DNA of 64,000 bases from Rhodocyclales bacterium (GCA_028292485.1 JAQGMG010000046.1:1-64000), one strand, 5' to 3'. Positions 19,758-28,850 are shown, counted from the stretch's first letter. The notes: generated by a model not told the origin, from the sequence alone. Numbers and translations: made by a program.

Positions 19758-20369
19758 TTACTTCAGTGTCCAGTTGGACCACTTGGTGGTCAGGCTGCCT
19801 GTACCGGAATTGGTGCGATATGCGCCGATCTTGGTGTAAAGCTTGCCCGAACCGCCGACCGTGGGGCAGCTCTTGCCGCCGACCGTGGTCTGGACCTTGC
19901 CGGAGCCGGAGTCGTATTTGACGGTGACCGGATAGGTGCTGCCTTGCTTGGCCTTGAGGCCGCCACAGGTGCCGCCACCTTGCACTTCATAGAAAGAACC
20001 ATCGGTATCGATAGCGATCTGGCTGTTTGGCTTGCCGGAAGCTTCCGAGAACGTCTGGATGATTTGAATGCGCGAACCATTCAGCGACACGATCTGCACG
20101 TCGCCGGTGAAGCTGTGCGAGCCGGAGGTGAAAGTCTTGAAACGCAGTTCGGCGCGAGCATGTGCTTCGCCATCGCTATGGAAATAAATGGTGTCGCTAC
20201 TGGCTGTAGCATTGGTGCCCGACGCGCTATTGCTGAGCTTTGCCCAGCACTTTTCGCACTTGTTGCCCTTGTATTCGAGGTCGATGTTCTGGCCATCGGT
20301 CGATGCGAAAGCACCCATGCTGGCGGCCATCAGGACGGCCGTGCACACTGAAACCATTACTGTTTTCAT
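19758..20369 (-). CDS. Secreted protein, distant polysaccharide-lyase-like jelly roll (tentative)
   Basis: 203 aa with a signal peptide (MKTVMVSVCTAVLMAASMGAFA), so exported. The beta-rich body has RAELRF, IIQTF and YTKIGAY in the order and spacing in which family 7/20 polysaccharide lyases carry R-x-EL, Q-I-H and Y-x-K-x-G-x-Y. The Q-I-H His is not evident. Four Cys (two near residues 38-41, others near 134 and 168) could form disulphides. Ends with KWSNWTL. Function is inferred from this weak pattern; a lectin-like or inactive relative is possible. GGAGA precedes the ATG. It is unrelated in sequence to the lyase-family lipoprotein at 7993. Confidence 0.55.
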   Translation of the reverse strand: MKTVMVSVCTAVLMAASMGAFASTDGQNIDLEYKGNKCEKCWAKLSNSASGTNATASSDTIYFHSDGEAHARAELRFKTFTSGSHSFTGDVQIVSLNGSRIQIIQTFSEASGKPNSQIAIDTDGSFYEVQGGGTCGGLKAKQGSTYPVTVKYDSGSGKVQTTVGGKSCPTVGGSGKLYTKIGAYRTNSGTGSLTTKWSNWTLK

Positions 20370-20639
20370 GTTTGTCTGTCTCCGTAATATTTTATGAATC
20401 GAGAGCTTCCGTGGCTTTCCTCAAAGGAAATTGCAAGGAGCTCCCGCATCCCGTCGCTGCGGGATTTCAGGGTACGGTCAACAGCACCGGGCTTCCATAC
20501 GCGTAATTACCAATTGACCAGCGATCGGCCAGGCCAGCCACGCGATTTTGGATGTCGAGTGTGACTTTTTTGGTGTTTTTACGGTCTCGTGGCAGGCATC
20601 AACGCCGGGACGCAAGGGTAACTGGCGCCCCGGCCGGAC

Positions 20640-21857
20640 TCAGATTTTTGCCGAGGTCAGGTGTGCCGCGCCCCACGTTGTGCGCCAACGCGTTTTCACA
20701 CCGGTCAAACCCAGCAGCGCCAGCACGGCAAGACCGGCGAAAATCAGGAAGCCGAGTTGATAGCTGCCCGTAATCTGCTTGGCATAGCCGAGGCTTGAAG
20801 CCAGGTAGAAACCGCCGATACCCCCGGCCATGCCGACCAGGCCCGTCATGACACCAATCTCCTTGCGGAAACGTTGCGGCACGAGCTGGAACACGGCGCC
20901 GTTCCCCATGCCGAGGGCGAGCATTGCCCCAACGAAAATTGCGGCGGCTGACCATACCGTCGGCATGCCGTAGCTGACAATGACGAGGAAAGTAGCTGCC
21001 AGTGCATACATCAGCGTCAGGCTCTTGATGCCACCGATGCGGTCAGCGACATTGCCGCCGATAGGGCGCACCAGACTACCGGCGAAGACGCAGGCGGCGG
21101 TGAAGAAACCGGCCGTTTTCGGATCGAGGCCGTATTGCGAATTGAAGTAGATGGTGAGGGAACTGGCCAGACCCGAGAACCCGCCGAAAGTGACTGCATA
21201 GAAAAACATGAACCACCAGGCATCGCGATCCTTGAGCATCTTGATGTACTCGGAAAAGGGCTTTGGTGGAGGGCAGTCGGGCGCGTCCCTGGCAACGATG
21301 AGGTAGAACACGAAGACGATTGCCAGCGGAATCAGCGTGACGCCGAAAACGCTCGTCCAGCTGCCGAAGGCAATGGCCAGGCTGGGGGCGAATAACGCCG
21401 CCAGTACGGTGCCCGAGTTGCCCGCGCCGGCAATGCCAAGTGCGGTGCCTTGATGCTCCGGTGGATACCAGCGCGATGCCAGTGGCAAGGCGACAGCGAA
21501 GGATGAACCGGCGACGCCGAGGAACACGCCGAGCAACAGCACCTGCTCGAAACTGTGGATGCCGAATTGCCACGCCACAAACAGTGCAGCCATCACCACC
21601 ACCTGGCCAATTGCGCCAGCCAGTTTGGGCTTGAGCTGATCGACGAGCACGCCCATGACAATGCGCAGCAACGCGCCTGCCAGCAGCGGCGTCGCCACCA
21701 TCAGCCCCTTCTGTGCTGGCGAAAGACCGAGGTCCTTGGCAATCTGTACGCCGAGCGGGCCGAGCAATACCCACACCATGAAGGCCAGGTCGAAATAGAG
21801 AAAAGCGGCCAACAGGGTCGGGGTGTGGCCCGCCTTCAAAAAGGACTTCTTGTCCAT
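20640..21857 (-). CDS. narK: Nitrate/nitrite transporter, MFS (NarK/NasA type)
   Basis: 405-aa inner-membrane protein of the nitrate/nitrite porter family with 12 predicted membrane segments. The nitrate-signature glycine-rich segments are visible: AGAGNSGTVLAALFAP and GMGNGAVFQLVPQRFRKE. The protein starts at MDKKSF, 8 bases after GGAG. It is the last gene of nirB-nirD-PilJ-like-narK. Together with nrtABC this gives two nitrate uptake routes, a high-affinity ABC pump and a secondary carrier. Confidence 0.94.
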   Translation of the reverse strand: MDKKSFLKAGHTPTLLAAFLYFDLAFMVWVLLGPLGVQIAKDLGLSPAQKGLMVATPLLAGALLRIVMGVLVDQLKPKLAGAIGQVVVMAALFVAWQFGIHSFEQVLLLGVFLGVAGSSFAVALPLASRWYPPEHQGTALGIAGAGNSGTVLAALFAPSLAIAFGSWTSVFGVTLIPLAIVFVFYLIVARDAPDCPPPKPFSEYIKMLKDRDAWWFMFFYAVTFGGFSGLASSLTIYFNSQYGLDPKTAGFFTAACVFAGSLVRPIGGNVADRIGGIKSLTLMYALAATFLVIVSYGMPTVWSAAAIFVGAMLALGMGNGAVFQLVPQRFRKEIGVMTGLVGMAGGIGGFYLASSLGYAKQITGSYQLGFLIFAGLAVLALLGLTGVKTRWRTTWGAAHLTSAKI

Positions 21858-22019
21858 TGCATGACTCCGATGAAGTGCTGCAGGAACGCCAAGCGCCGTT
21901 GCTCGAGGTCTGCGGGAAAAAGAAGGCGCGTTGCGCCCACCTCGTTGCGGGCGCTTCGTCAGGATGCGGTGACTGCGCGGCGACAAGGTGCCGCGCAGGT
22001 TTGCTGTCGATTGCCGGAC

Positions 22020-22862
22020 TCAGGTGAGGACGGCGTACAGGTTGGTCAGCTTGTCCATGACCTGCAGGATGTTTTCAGAAGTCACCGCGACGTTGTTGTC
22101 GTGATATGCCAGTTCCTGTCGGTCGCCGGGGTTGGCATGCACGGCTTCGTCAAAGAACAGCCATTGCGCTTCGCCAATGGCGATCCAGGAATTGATGTCG
22201 TTGGTATTTTCAGGCGCCTGCTTCAGCGTCTTGAGCGCAGCGAGGAACTCGACCCGTGCGGCATCGAGGCCCTTGAGGCATTCCGCTGTGGCGATGCCGT
22301 CGCGGCGAAAGAAGTAGAACTTCGATATGCGCTGCGACAGCATGCGCTGGCGCCCGGACATGTTGACCAGTTTGCCCAGCGAGCCGCCGTGCAGCTTCTC
22401 GAGCTGTACCGTACCCGCATGCGCGCTGGCCAGCACCTGCTCATTGAGCGCAGCGATTTGCTGCAAACCGGCTTGCGTTGGCGTGGCCGCGACGACGCGT
22501 TTGTATTCCTGCCAGCGGCTGCCCAGCTGAACGTAAGTCGCGACGATATCAGCCGCATCTTTTTGCTGCGCGAAACCGCGCAGATTCTCAAGCTGCTTCT
22601 CGAACAAGGCCATCGAATCGCCGAGCAGCTTGCGCGCTTCGCTCGGGCGCGTCTCACGGATGATTTGCGCATACAGCTTGGCCATGCGCTGCGACAGCAT
22701 GCGTTGACGGCCGGCCTGATTGATTGCTTCCAGCATGGTGATGCCGGAAGCGGCGGGGACGGGCGCAGCGAAAGCGCCAGCGGGCACAAGATTCAACAGG
22801 ACAAAACCGCTGCCGGCCTGTAACAGGCGGCGTCGATTAGCGTTGCAAGCGGGTGCTTTCAT
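22020..22862 (-). CDS. Periplasmic protein with two PilJ/NarX-type nitrate-sensing repeats
   Basis: 280 aa with a twin-arginine-like signal (NRRRLLQAGSGFVLL, residues 9-23). The mature part has two copies of the PilJ N-terminal domain (PF13675). Each starts with a P-box-like motif: NQAGRQRMLSQRMAKLY near residue 48 and NMSGRQRMLSQRISKFYF near 167. In NarX and PilJ-type sensors this helix forms the nitrate/nitrite site or its structural equivalent. No membrane anchor, kinase or MCP domain follows, so it is a free periplasmic protein. It sits between nirD and narK. A nitrate-binding or buffering role is inferred. Related proteins occur in other proteobacterial nitrate-assimilation operons. Confidence 0.85.
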   Translation of the reverse strand: MKAPACNANRRRLLQAGSGFVLLNLVPAGAFAAPVPAASGITMLEAINQAGRQRMLSQRMAKLYAQIIRETRPSEARKLLGDSMALFEKQLENLRGFAQQKDAADIVATYVQLGSRWQEYKRVVAATPTQAGLQQIAALNEQVLASAHAGTVQLEKLHGGSLGKLVNMSGRQRMLSQRISKFYFFRRDGIATAECLKGLDAARVEFLAALKTLKQAPENTNDINSWIAIGEAQWLFFDEAVHANPGDRQELAYHDNNVAVTSENILQVMDKLTNLYAVLT

Positions 22863-22920
22863 GGGGGATTGTCTCGGCGAGGGACGGGTTAAAGGGAATG
22901 ACAAAATCAAACCGACAGGA

Positions 22921-23232
22921 TCAGACTGACAGGAATACGTCGCCGCCTTCCGTTTTGGCGGCGAAGGATTTGGCGCAGCCGACGTCGGGAGCGATTGCAT
23001 TGCCACTGTCGAGTTCTATTTTCCAGCTATGTAAAGGACATGTAACCTGCTTGCCGTGCACGATGCCCTGTGACAGTGGCCCACCCTTGTGCGGGCACTT
23101 GTCGTGCACTGCAAATACTTCGTCACTGCTGGTGCGGAAGATGGCGATGTCGCCATGATTTTCGCTCTTGACGACACGTGAGCCGAGCACCGGAATGTCG
23201 GTGAGGGCACAGATTTTTTTCCATTCGGACAT
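22921..23232 (-). CDS. nirD: Assimilatory nitrite reductase [NAD(P)H], small subunit
   Basis: 103-aa Rieske-type [2Fe-2S] protein. Cluster ligands are in CPHKGG and CPLHSWK (C-x-H...C-x-x-H), both intact. The start is the ATG at 23232, preceded by AAGGG; a TTG two codons upstream is less likely. It follows nirB after about 106 bases that contain a small palindromic repeat (23306-23331). NirD works with NirB in the six-electron reduction of nitrite to ammonium. Confidence 0.95.
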   Translation of the reverse strand: MSEWKKICALTDIPVLGSRVVKSENHGDIAIFRTSSDEVFAVHDKCPHKGGPLSQGIVHGKQVTCPLHSWKIELDSGNAIAPDVGCAKSFAAKTEGGDVFLSV

Positions 23233-23305
23233 GTTCAACCCTTGTTACTTTTCTTTACTACGGAGCAGTCCGCAGCAGTTGTTGTGGCTTCACGTTTGCA
23301 GTTTC

Positions 23306-23331
23306 GTCATTCCCGCGAAAGCGGGAATGAC
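23306..23331. repeat. 26-bp palindromic repeat in the nirB-nirD gap
   Basis: GTCATTCCCGCGA and its exact inverse, the half-unit of the longer repeats at 19553, 50549 and 56181. In the nirBD transcript it would form a strong hairpin without a T run. Confidence 0.85.
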
Positions 23332-23338
23332 GTTCAAA

Positions 23339-25789
23339 TCAAACGGTCAGATCCTCGAATGGCCTCTTCAATTCCACTGCACCGGCGCTTGTGCTGCGCT
23401 CCAGCCACGGGTCCTTGTAGCCTTGCAGCGTGAAGAGCAAGCGTTCGTACAGCGCCTTGCGGTTGGCGGCATCTTCGACGACCTTGGCCTTGGCGTAGTC
23501 GAGGCCGACACGTTGCACGTAATGCACGGTACGTTCGAGGTAGTAGCCTTCTTCGCGATAGAGCTGGATGAAGGCGCCGGAATATTCCATGACCTCATCG
23601 TCGGTCTTGACCTTGCAGAAGAACTCGGCGACTTCGGTCTTGATGCCGCCATTGCCTGCCACATAGATTTCGTAGCCGGAATCGACGCCGATGACACCGA
23701 CATCCTTGATGCCGGCTTCGGCGCAATTGCGTGGGCAACCGGAGACAGCAAGTTTTACCTTGTGCGGGCTGTACATGCCGAACAGCATCTTCTCGAGCTT
23801 GACGCCCATGTCCATCGACAGTTGCGTGCCGAAGCGGCAATGTTCTGAGCCGACACAGGTCTTCACCGTGCGCAGGCTCTTGCCGTAAGCGTGGCCCGAC
23901 ACCATGCCGGCCTTGGCGAGGTCGTCCCACATCTTCGGCAGGTCGTCTTTCTTCACACCGAGCAAGTCGATGCGCTGGCCGCCGGTGACTTTCACCGTTG
24001 GCACCTTGTATTTCTCGGCAGCGTCGGCAATCGCGCGCAATTCGTTCGGCGTGGTCAGGCCACCCCACATGCGCGGCACGACAGAGTAGGTGCCGTCTTT
24101 CTGGATATTGGCGTGCGCGCGCTCGTTGATGAAGCGCGATTGCGGATCATCGACAGCCTCGTGCGGCCAGCTCGACGTGAGGTAGTAGTTGAGGGCAGGG
24201 CGACACGTGGCGCAGCCGTTCGGTGTCTTCCAGCCCATTGATTCCATGACTAATGGAATCGTCAGCAGGTGAAGATCGATGATGGTCTTGCGCACTTCGC
24301 CATGCGAATGATCCGTACAGCCGCACACCGCCTTGCTGTTGGAGTCGGCCGGCGTATAGGCGCCGCCGATGGTCGAGGCGAGGATCTGTTCGACAAGCCC
24401 GGTGCATGAGCCGCAAGAGCTGGAGGCCTTCGTATGCTTGCGCACGTCTTCGAGTGTGAAGATGCCCTTTTCCTTGATTGCCTTGACGATGGTGCCTTTG
24501 CACACACCGTTACAACCACAGACCTCGGCAGTGTCGGGGAGGGAAGCGGCCGAGTTCTGACCCTTGTGACCCACGTCACCCAGGTTGGACTTGCCGAACA
24601 GAAGATGGTCGCGGATCTCGTGGATGTCCTGGGCATCCTTCAGCATCTGGAAGTACCAGGAGCCATCCACGGTGTCGCCATACATGACGGCGCCCACGAT
24701 CTTGTCATTCTTGATGACGACGCGTTTATAGACGCCCACGCCGGGATCGGAGAGAACGATGTCTTCAGTGCCTTCGCCGCCGGAGAAATCGCCGGCCGAG
24801 AACACGTCGATGCCGGTGACCTTGAGTTTGGTGCTCGTCACCGAGCCCTGATAGCGGCCGATGCCGTACATGGCCAGATGGTTGGCGCAAACCTTGGCCT
24901 GCTCGAACAATGGCGCTACCAGACCGTAGGCGATGCCACGATGGTTGGCGCATTCGCCGACGGCATAGATGCGCGGGTCGTAGGTCTGCAGCGTGTCATT
25001 GACGACGATGCCGCGATTGCAATGCAGGCCGGCTTTCTCGGCCAGATCGGTATTGGGACGAATGCCAGCGGCCATGACCACCAGGTCGGCCGGAATCGTT
25101 TCGCCATTCTTGAATTTGACGGCCGCAACGCGGCCACTCTCACCGGCAATCAGCTCTGCCGTTTGCGCTGGCAGGCGGAATTTCATGCCCTTGGCTTCGA
25201 GTGCCTTCTGCAACATCAGGCCCGCCATCTTGTCGAGCTGACGCTCCATGATCCAGTCGCCGATGTGCACGATGGTCACGTCCATGCCGCGAATGGCGAG
25301 GCCGTTGGCTGCTTCCAGACCAAGCAGACCGGCGCCAATGACGACAGCATGCTTGTGGGTAGCTGCGGTGGCGATCATTGCGTCGGTGTCGGCGATGTCG
25401 CGGTAGGAGATCACACCGGGCAGATCCTTGCCTGGTACGGGCAGGATGAAGGGGTTGGAGCCAGTGGCGAGCAGCAGGCGATCGTAAGTGGCTTCCGTAC
25501 CGTCATCCGCGATGACCTTGCGGTTCTTGCGATCGATGGTGACGACCTTCTTGCCCGTCAGAAGATTTATGCCGTTGTCCTTGTACCAGTCAAGGTCGTT
25601 GAGAATGATGTCCTTGATGGTCATCTCGCCGGCGAGTACGGGCGACAACAGGATCCGGTTGTAGTTGGGATGTGGTTCGGCACCGAAGACGGTGATGTCG
25701 TACATGTCCGGTGCGATCTTGAGGATTTCCTCGATCGTTCGGACGCCGGCCATGCCGTTGCCAACCATGACGAGCTTGAGCTTGCGCAT
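23339..25789 (-). CDS. nirB: Assimilatory nitrite reductase [NAD(P)H], large subunit
   Basis: 816-aa cytoplasmic flavoprotein-siroheme enzyme. The N-terminal FAD/NAD domains show VGNGMAGVRT and VIGAGLLGLEAANGL. A BFD-like [2Fe-2S] region follows near residue 425 (CGCNGVCKGT, then SSCGSCTGL). The nitrite/sulfite reductase halves come next, with siroheme/4Fe-4S ligands in TCVGSEHCRFG and SGCPRNCAEAG. Length is normal. The start has AGAGG upstream. First gene of nirB-nirD-PilJ-like-narK, preceded by a regulated leader with a sigma-54 site. Confidence 0.97.
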   Translation of the reverse strand: MRKLKLVMVGNGMAGVRTIEEILKIAPDMYDITVFGAEPHPNYNRILLSPVLAGEMTIKDIILNDLDWYKDNGINLLTGKKVVTIDRKNRKVIADDGTEATYDRLLLATGSNPFILPVPGKDLPGVISYRDIADTDAMIATAATHKHAVVIGAGLLGLEAANGLAIRGMDVTIVHIGDWIMERQLDKMAGLMLQKALEAKGMKFRLPAQTAELIAGESGRVAAVKFKNGETIPADLVVMAAGIRPNTDLAEKAGLHCNRGIVVNDTLQTYDPRIYAVGECANHRGIAYGLVAPLFEQAKVCANHLAMYGIGRYQGSVTSTKLKVTGIDVFSAGDFSGGEGTEDIVLSDPGVGVYKRVVIKNDKIVGAVMYGDTVDGSWYFQMLKDAQDIHEIRDHLLFGKSNLGDVGHKGQNSAASLPDTAEVCGCNGVCKGTIVKAIKEKGIFTLEDVRKHTKASSSCGSCTGLVEQILASTIGGAYTPADSNSKAVCGCTDHSHGEVRKTIIDLHLLTIPLVMESMGWKTPNGCATCRPALNYYLTSSWPHEAVDDPQSRFINERAHANIQKDGTYSVVPRMWGGLTTPNELRAIADAAEKYKVPTVKVTGGQRIDLLGVKKDDLPKMWDDLAKAGMVSGHAYGKSLRTVKTCVGSEHCRFGTQLSMDMGVKLEKMLFGMYSPHKVKLAVSGCPRNCAEAGIKDVGVIGVDSGYEIYVAGNGGIKTEVAEFFCKVKTDDEVMEYSGAFIQLYREEGYYLERTVHYVQRVGLDYAKAKVVEDAANRKALYERLLFTLQGYKDPWLERSTSAGAVELKRPFEDLTV

Positions 25790-25802
25790 TTGATACCTCT
25801 GT

Positions 25803-25873
25803 AAAAAGCCGGGGGAAAGCCCCTGTTGGAATTCAGCTCTGACAGAGATCGACGTTGATCCGCAGCCCCCGAC
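25803..25873 (-). terminator. Leader terminator (attenuator) upstream of nirB
   Basis: On the minus strand GTCGGGGG (25873-25866) can pair with CCCCCGGC (25815-25808), followed by TTTTT (25807-25803). A local GGGG-CTTT-CCCC hairpin just before the T run can nest or compete. The 5' arm overlaps the 3' arm of the first hexaloop hairpin. The 50-base loop makes the outer pairing less certain than in the nrt leader. Confidence 0.55.
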
Positions 25874-25886
25874 GCCGTTGCAGGGG
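25846..25886 (-). promoter_or_regulatory. Candidate ANTAR-target hairpins in the nirB leader
   Basis: Hairpin 1 (25886-25867, minus strand) is CCCCTGC / GTCGGGG with hexaloop AACGGC and one internal mismatch. Hairpin 2 (25861-25846) is GGATC / GATCT with hexaloop AACGTC. Both loops have A1 and G4. Hairpin 2 resembles hairpin 1 of the nrt leader (GATCAACG in both). Confidence 0.65.
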
Positions 25887-25928
25887 ACATGCGTGCCTGA
25901 ACAGGCAGGAGTCGCTATGGCAGCTTAA

Positions 25929-25946
25929 AAGCAAACCCTGTGCCAC
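25929..25946 (-). promoter_or_regulatory. Sigma-54-type promoter of nirB
   Basis: Minus strand TGGCACAGGGTTTGCT has GG and GC ten bases apart and full TGGCAC and TTGC elements. The expected start lies ~30 bases before the first leader hairpin. Confidence 0.78.
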
Positions 25947-26087
25947 GGCCTTGGTGGCTGGTAAGTGCATTGCAAACCCTTGATGGTGCTGGGTTTGGGC
26001 GCGACAGGGAGGATGCGCGGAGATGAAAGCGCGCTGTCGAGGTGCGAGTGCGGCACCAAGATGGGGTGGCGGCTAGCCCCGGCAAGC

Positions 26088-26161
26088 AGGTCGGATGGGC
26101 GCAGCGTTATCCGACCTTGGCGACGATTTCAAACGTCGATAACGCTGCGCCCATCCGACCT
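26088..26161. repeat. Long inverted repeat (TAGGTCGGAT family)
   Basis: Arms AGGTCGGATGGGCGCAGCGT and its inverse enclose a short diverged centre. It lies between glnE and the nirB promoter region. A related, more diverged copy is at 57698-57790. Confidence 0.8.
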
Positions 26162-26165
26162 ACGT

Positions 26166-28850
26166 TCATACCTGCTCGAACACGCACTGCCACAGACGTT
26201 CGACAGCGGCGCGTGCGTCTTCGAGGCTGTCGTCGTCGATGCGGCTGTCATGTTCGTTGAGGCGCAGCAGGTGTTGGGCCCGGCGTAGTTCGCGATAGGC
26301 GTCGGCAGCGGCATGCGCGATGTCGGCAGGCAGGAGGCCAACGTTGGCCGCCAACTTGAGCAGGGCGATGTTGCCGATGTCGGCGGCGAGTTCGGGCCAT
26401 TGGTGGGCGTAGGCGAGCACCAGGTACTGGACGAGAAACTCCACGTGCACCAGGCCGCCCGCATCGTGCTTGAGCTGAAAGCCTTCAGCCTTGTTGGCAT
26501 GCGCGTCCATCATCTTCTTGCGCATCGCCATCACTTCCGTACGAAGTTTGACGATATCGCGTGGCTGGCACAGCAGCTCGTGGCGCAAGCGTTCAAAGCG
26601 TGCGCCGACCTCACCATTGCCGGCACAGAAGCGCGCACGCGTCAGCGCCTGGTGTTCCCACACCCAGGCCGACTCACGCTGGTATTTTTCAAACGCTTCA
26701 AGGGAACTCACCAACAGACCGGAGTCGCCATTCGGGCGCAGGCGCAGGTCCACCTCGAACAGCAGGCCCGCGCTGGTGCGGCTCGATATCCAGGTGTTGA
26801 TGCGTTGCGCGAGGCGGGCATAGATGGGCTGCGCCTCGGGGTCCGGGTCGTCATGCAGGAAGACGATGTCCAGGTCCGAGGCATAGCCGAGTTCCTTGCC
26901 GCCGAGTTTGCCGTAACCGATGATCGCGAAACGATGTGTGTCTGCATGTCGTTTGGCGAGCTTTTTCCAGCATTGCTTCAGGGTTTCGCCGAGCACGATG
27001 TCGGCGAGTTCGGAGAGTTTGTCGGACAGGGCTTCGACCGTCAGGTCGCCAGCGAGATCGCGGTTGAGCATGCGGAAGATCTGCGCGTGATGGGCTTCGC
27101 GCATGAGGTCCATCTGCCGCTCCGTGTCGTCGCCCTGCGCGTCGAGCGCCAGCGAGAGCTCGACAGCAAAGCGCGTGCTGTCCGTGCCTTCGGCAAGGTT
27201 GCGGTTGTCGAGCAGTTCATCGAGCAACAAGGGGTGGCGCGTCAGGTAGTTGGCGGCCCAGCTCGAACTGGATACGAGCTCGACGACGCGCGCCAGTGCC
27301 TGTGGATATTGCTGCAGCAAAGCCAGGTATGCAGCGCGGCGGCAGATGGCTTCGAGCAGCTCGATCATGCGGATCAGCGTCTGGTCCGGGTTGGCGCGCG
27401 CCGCAGCGAGCGCCAGCATGCGTGGCACTACGGCATCGAGACGGCTGCGCGCTTCTTCGCTCATGGCGCGGTAGCGCGGCCCTTCGCGGAAGGAGCGGAG
27501 CCGCTCGCCAAGCCCTTTCTTGTCGTGGAAGCCAAAATTTTCCAGCGTGGTGCACACGCTGTCGATCTGCGTCTCGCCAGACCACGCGCTGGTCAGGTTA
27601 TGGTCGGGTGAGGCTTCGCCCGCAGCCGGGTCGGAGAACACGCCGTCGAAGTGGCGGCTGACGATGACCCTGTGGGCGTCGAGCGCCGCCATCAGCGTAT
27701 CGATGGTCGGGAATCCCATTGCCGTGGCGATGCGCAGGCGATCTTCCGGTGATGCAGGAAGCATATGCGTCTGTGCATCGTCGAGGTACTGGATGCGGTG
27801 TTCCAGGCGGCGCAGGAAGTCGTAGGCGGCGTTGAGTTCGGCCACGGTCTCGTCCGGCATCAGGCCGCGCACGGCGAGCGCGTCGAGCACCTGCAAGGTA
27901 GGCCGCACGCGCAGGCCGGCATCGCGCCCGCCACGAATCAGCTGAAAGACCTGCGCGATGAATTCGATCTCGCGGATGCCGCCCGGCCCGAGCTTGATGT
28001 TGTCGGCCATCTCGCGCCGTGCGACCTCGCGACGAATCTGCGCATGCAGCGCACGCATGGCGTTGATCGAACCGAAATCGAGGTATTTGCGGAACACGAA
28101 GGGGCGTGCGATCGCATCGAGTTCGTCGTGGCGACTGCCGGTGAGCGCGCGCGCCTTGATCCAGGCATAGCGCTCCCACTCGCGTCCCTGGCTGATGAAA
28201 TAGTTCTCCAGCATGTCGAAATTCGCCACCAGCGGGCCGGAGTCGCCGTTCGGGCGTAACCGCATGTCGACGCGGAAGACGAAGCCTTCGCTGGTGATCT
28301 CCGAGATCGCGGCGATCATGGCGCGCCCGAGCCGCGTATGAAACTCGAAGGCGCCGAGCGGGCGTGGGCCGTCGGTTTCCCCGTCTTCGGGGTAGACAAA
28401 GATCAGATCGATGTCTGACGACACATTCAGCTCGCCGCCGCCGAGTTTGCCCATGCCGATCACGATCAGGGCCTGTTCTTCGCCCGCCGCGTTGCGCGGG
28501 ACGCCGTGTCGCACGGCAAGCTGTGCCGTCAGCAGGCGCTGTGAGGTTTCAATCGCAATCTCTGCCAGCATGCTCATGGCGCCGGTTACTTCCGGCAGCG
28601 GCGCCAGGCCATTCAGATCACGCACCATTACGTGTGCATAGACGTAAGCACGCAGGCGACGCAGCCGTATGCCCAGGTTTGCCTCGGTCAGCGGCTCTTC
28701 GTCGAGGAAGGCCAGCAGGTCCGCGCGTTCCAGCGGCCGCTCCAGCACCTGCCCGATGCGCGGCGCCAGCCATGGGCGTGCGGCGAGTTGGGAGCGCAGG
28801 AAGCGGCTGTGATCCAGGGCACGGGCAATGTATTGATCTGTCTGGTTCAT
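26166..28850 (-). CDS. glnE: Bifunctional glutamine synthetase adenylyltransferase/deadenylylase
   Basis: 894 aa. It adds and removes AMP on glutamine synthetase in response to PII state. Two nucleotidyltransferase domains are visible: GMGKLGGGELNVSSDIDLIF near residue 135 and GYGKLGGKELGYASDLDIVF near 640, each with the G-S-D-x-D-type metal site. The PII-uridylyltransferase-like helical regions follow each. The start is the ATG at 28850 (MNQTDQY); the frame stays open upstream across the antisense of the next gene, which is not meaningful. Divergent from the yhdP-like gene across 105 bases. It links ammonium assimilation to the adjacent nitrite reduction operon. Confidence 0.95.
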   Translation of the reverse strand: MNQTDQYIARALDHSRFLRSQLAARPWLAPRIGQVLERPLERADLLAFLDEEPLTEANLGIRLRRLRAYVYAHVMVRDLNGLAPLPEVTGAMSMLAEIAIETSQRLLTAQLAVRHGVPRNAAGEEQALIVIGMGKLGGGELNVSSDIDLIFVYPEDGETDGPRPLGAFEFHTRLGRAMIAAISEITSEGFVFRVDMRLRPNGDSGPLVANFDMLENYFISQGREWERYAWIKARALTGSRHDELDAIARPFVFRKYLDFGSINAMRALHAQIRREVARREMADNIKLGPGGIREIEFIAQVFQLIRGGRDAGLRVRPTLQVLDALAVRGLMPDETVAELNAAYDFLRRLEHRIQYLDDAQTHMLPASPEDRLRIATAMGFPTIDTLMAALDAHRVIVSRHFDGVFSDPAAGEASPDHNLTSAWSGETQIDSVCTTLENFGFHDKKGLGERLRSFREGPRYRAMSEEARSRLDAVVPRMLALAAARANPDQTLIRMIELLEAICRRAAYLALLQQYPQALARVVELVSSSSWAANYLTRHPLLLDELLDNRNLAEGTDSTRFAVELSLALDAQGDDTERQMDLMREAHHAQIFRMLNRDLAGDLTVEALSDKLSELADIVLGETLKQCWKKLAKRHADTHRFAIIGYGKLGGKELGYASDLDIVFLHDDPDPEAQPIYARLAQRINTWISSRTSAGLLFEVDLRLRPNGDSGLLVSSLEAFEKYQRESAWVWEHQALTRARFCAGNGEVGARFERLRHELLCQPRDIVKLRTEVMAMRKKMMDAHANKAEGFQLKHDAGGLVHVEFLVQYLVLAYAHQWPELAADIGNIALLKLAANVGLLPADIAHAAADAYRELRRAQHLLRLNEHDSRIDDDSLEDARAAVERLWQCVFEQV

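Noticed and set aside
24434-25804. 456-codon plus-strand frame rich in Asp, Val and His
   Set aside because: Antisense to nirB; composition is typical of a shadow frame.
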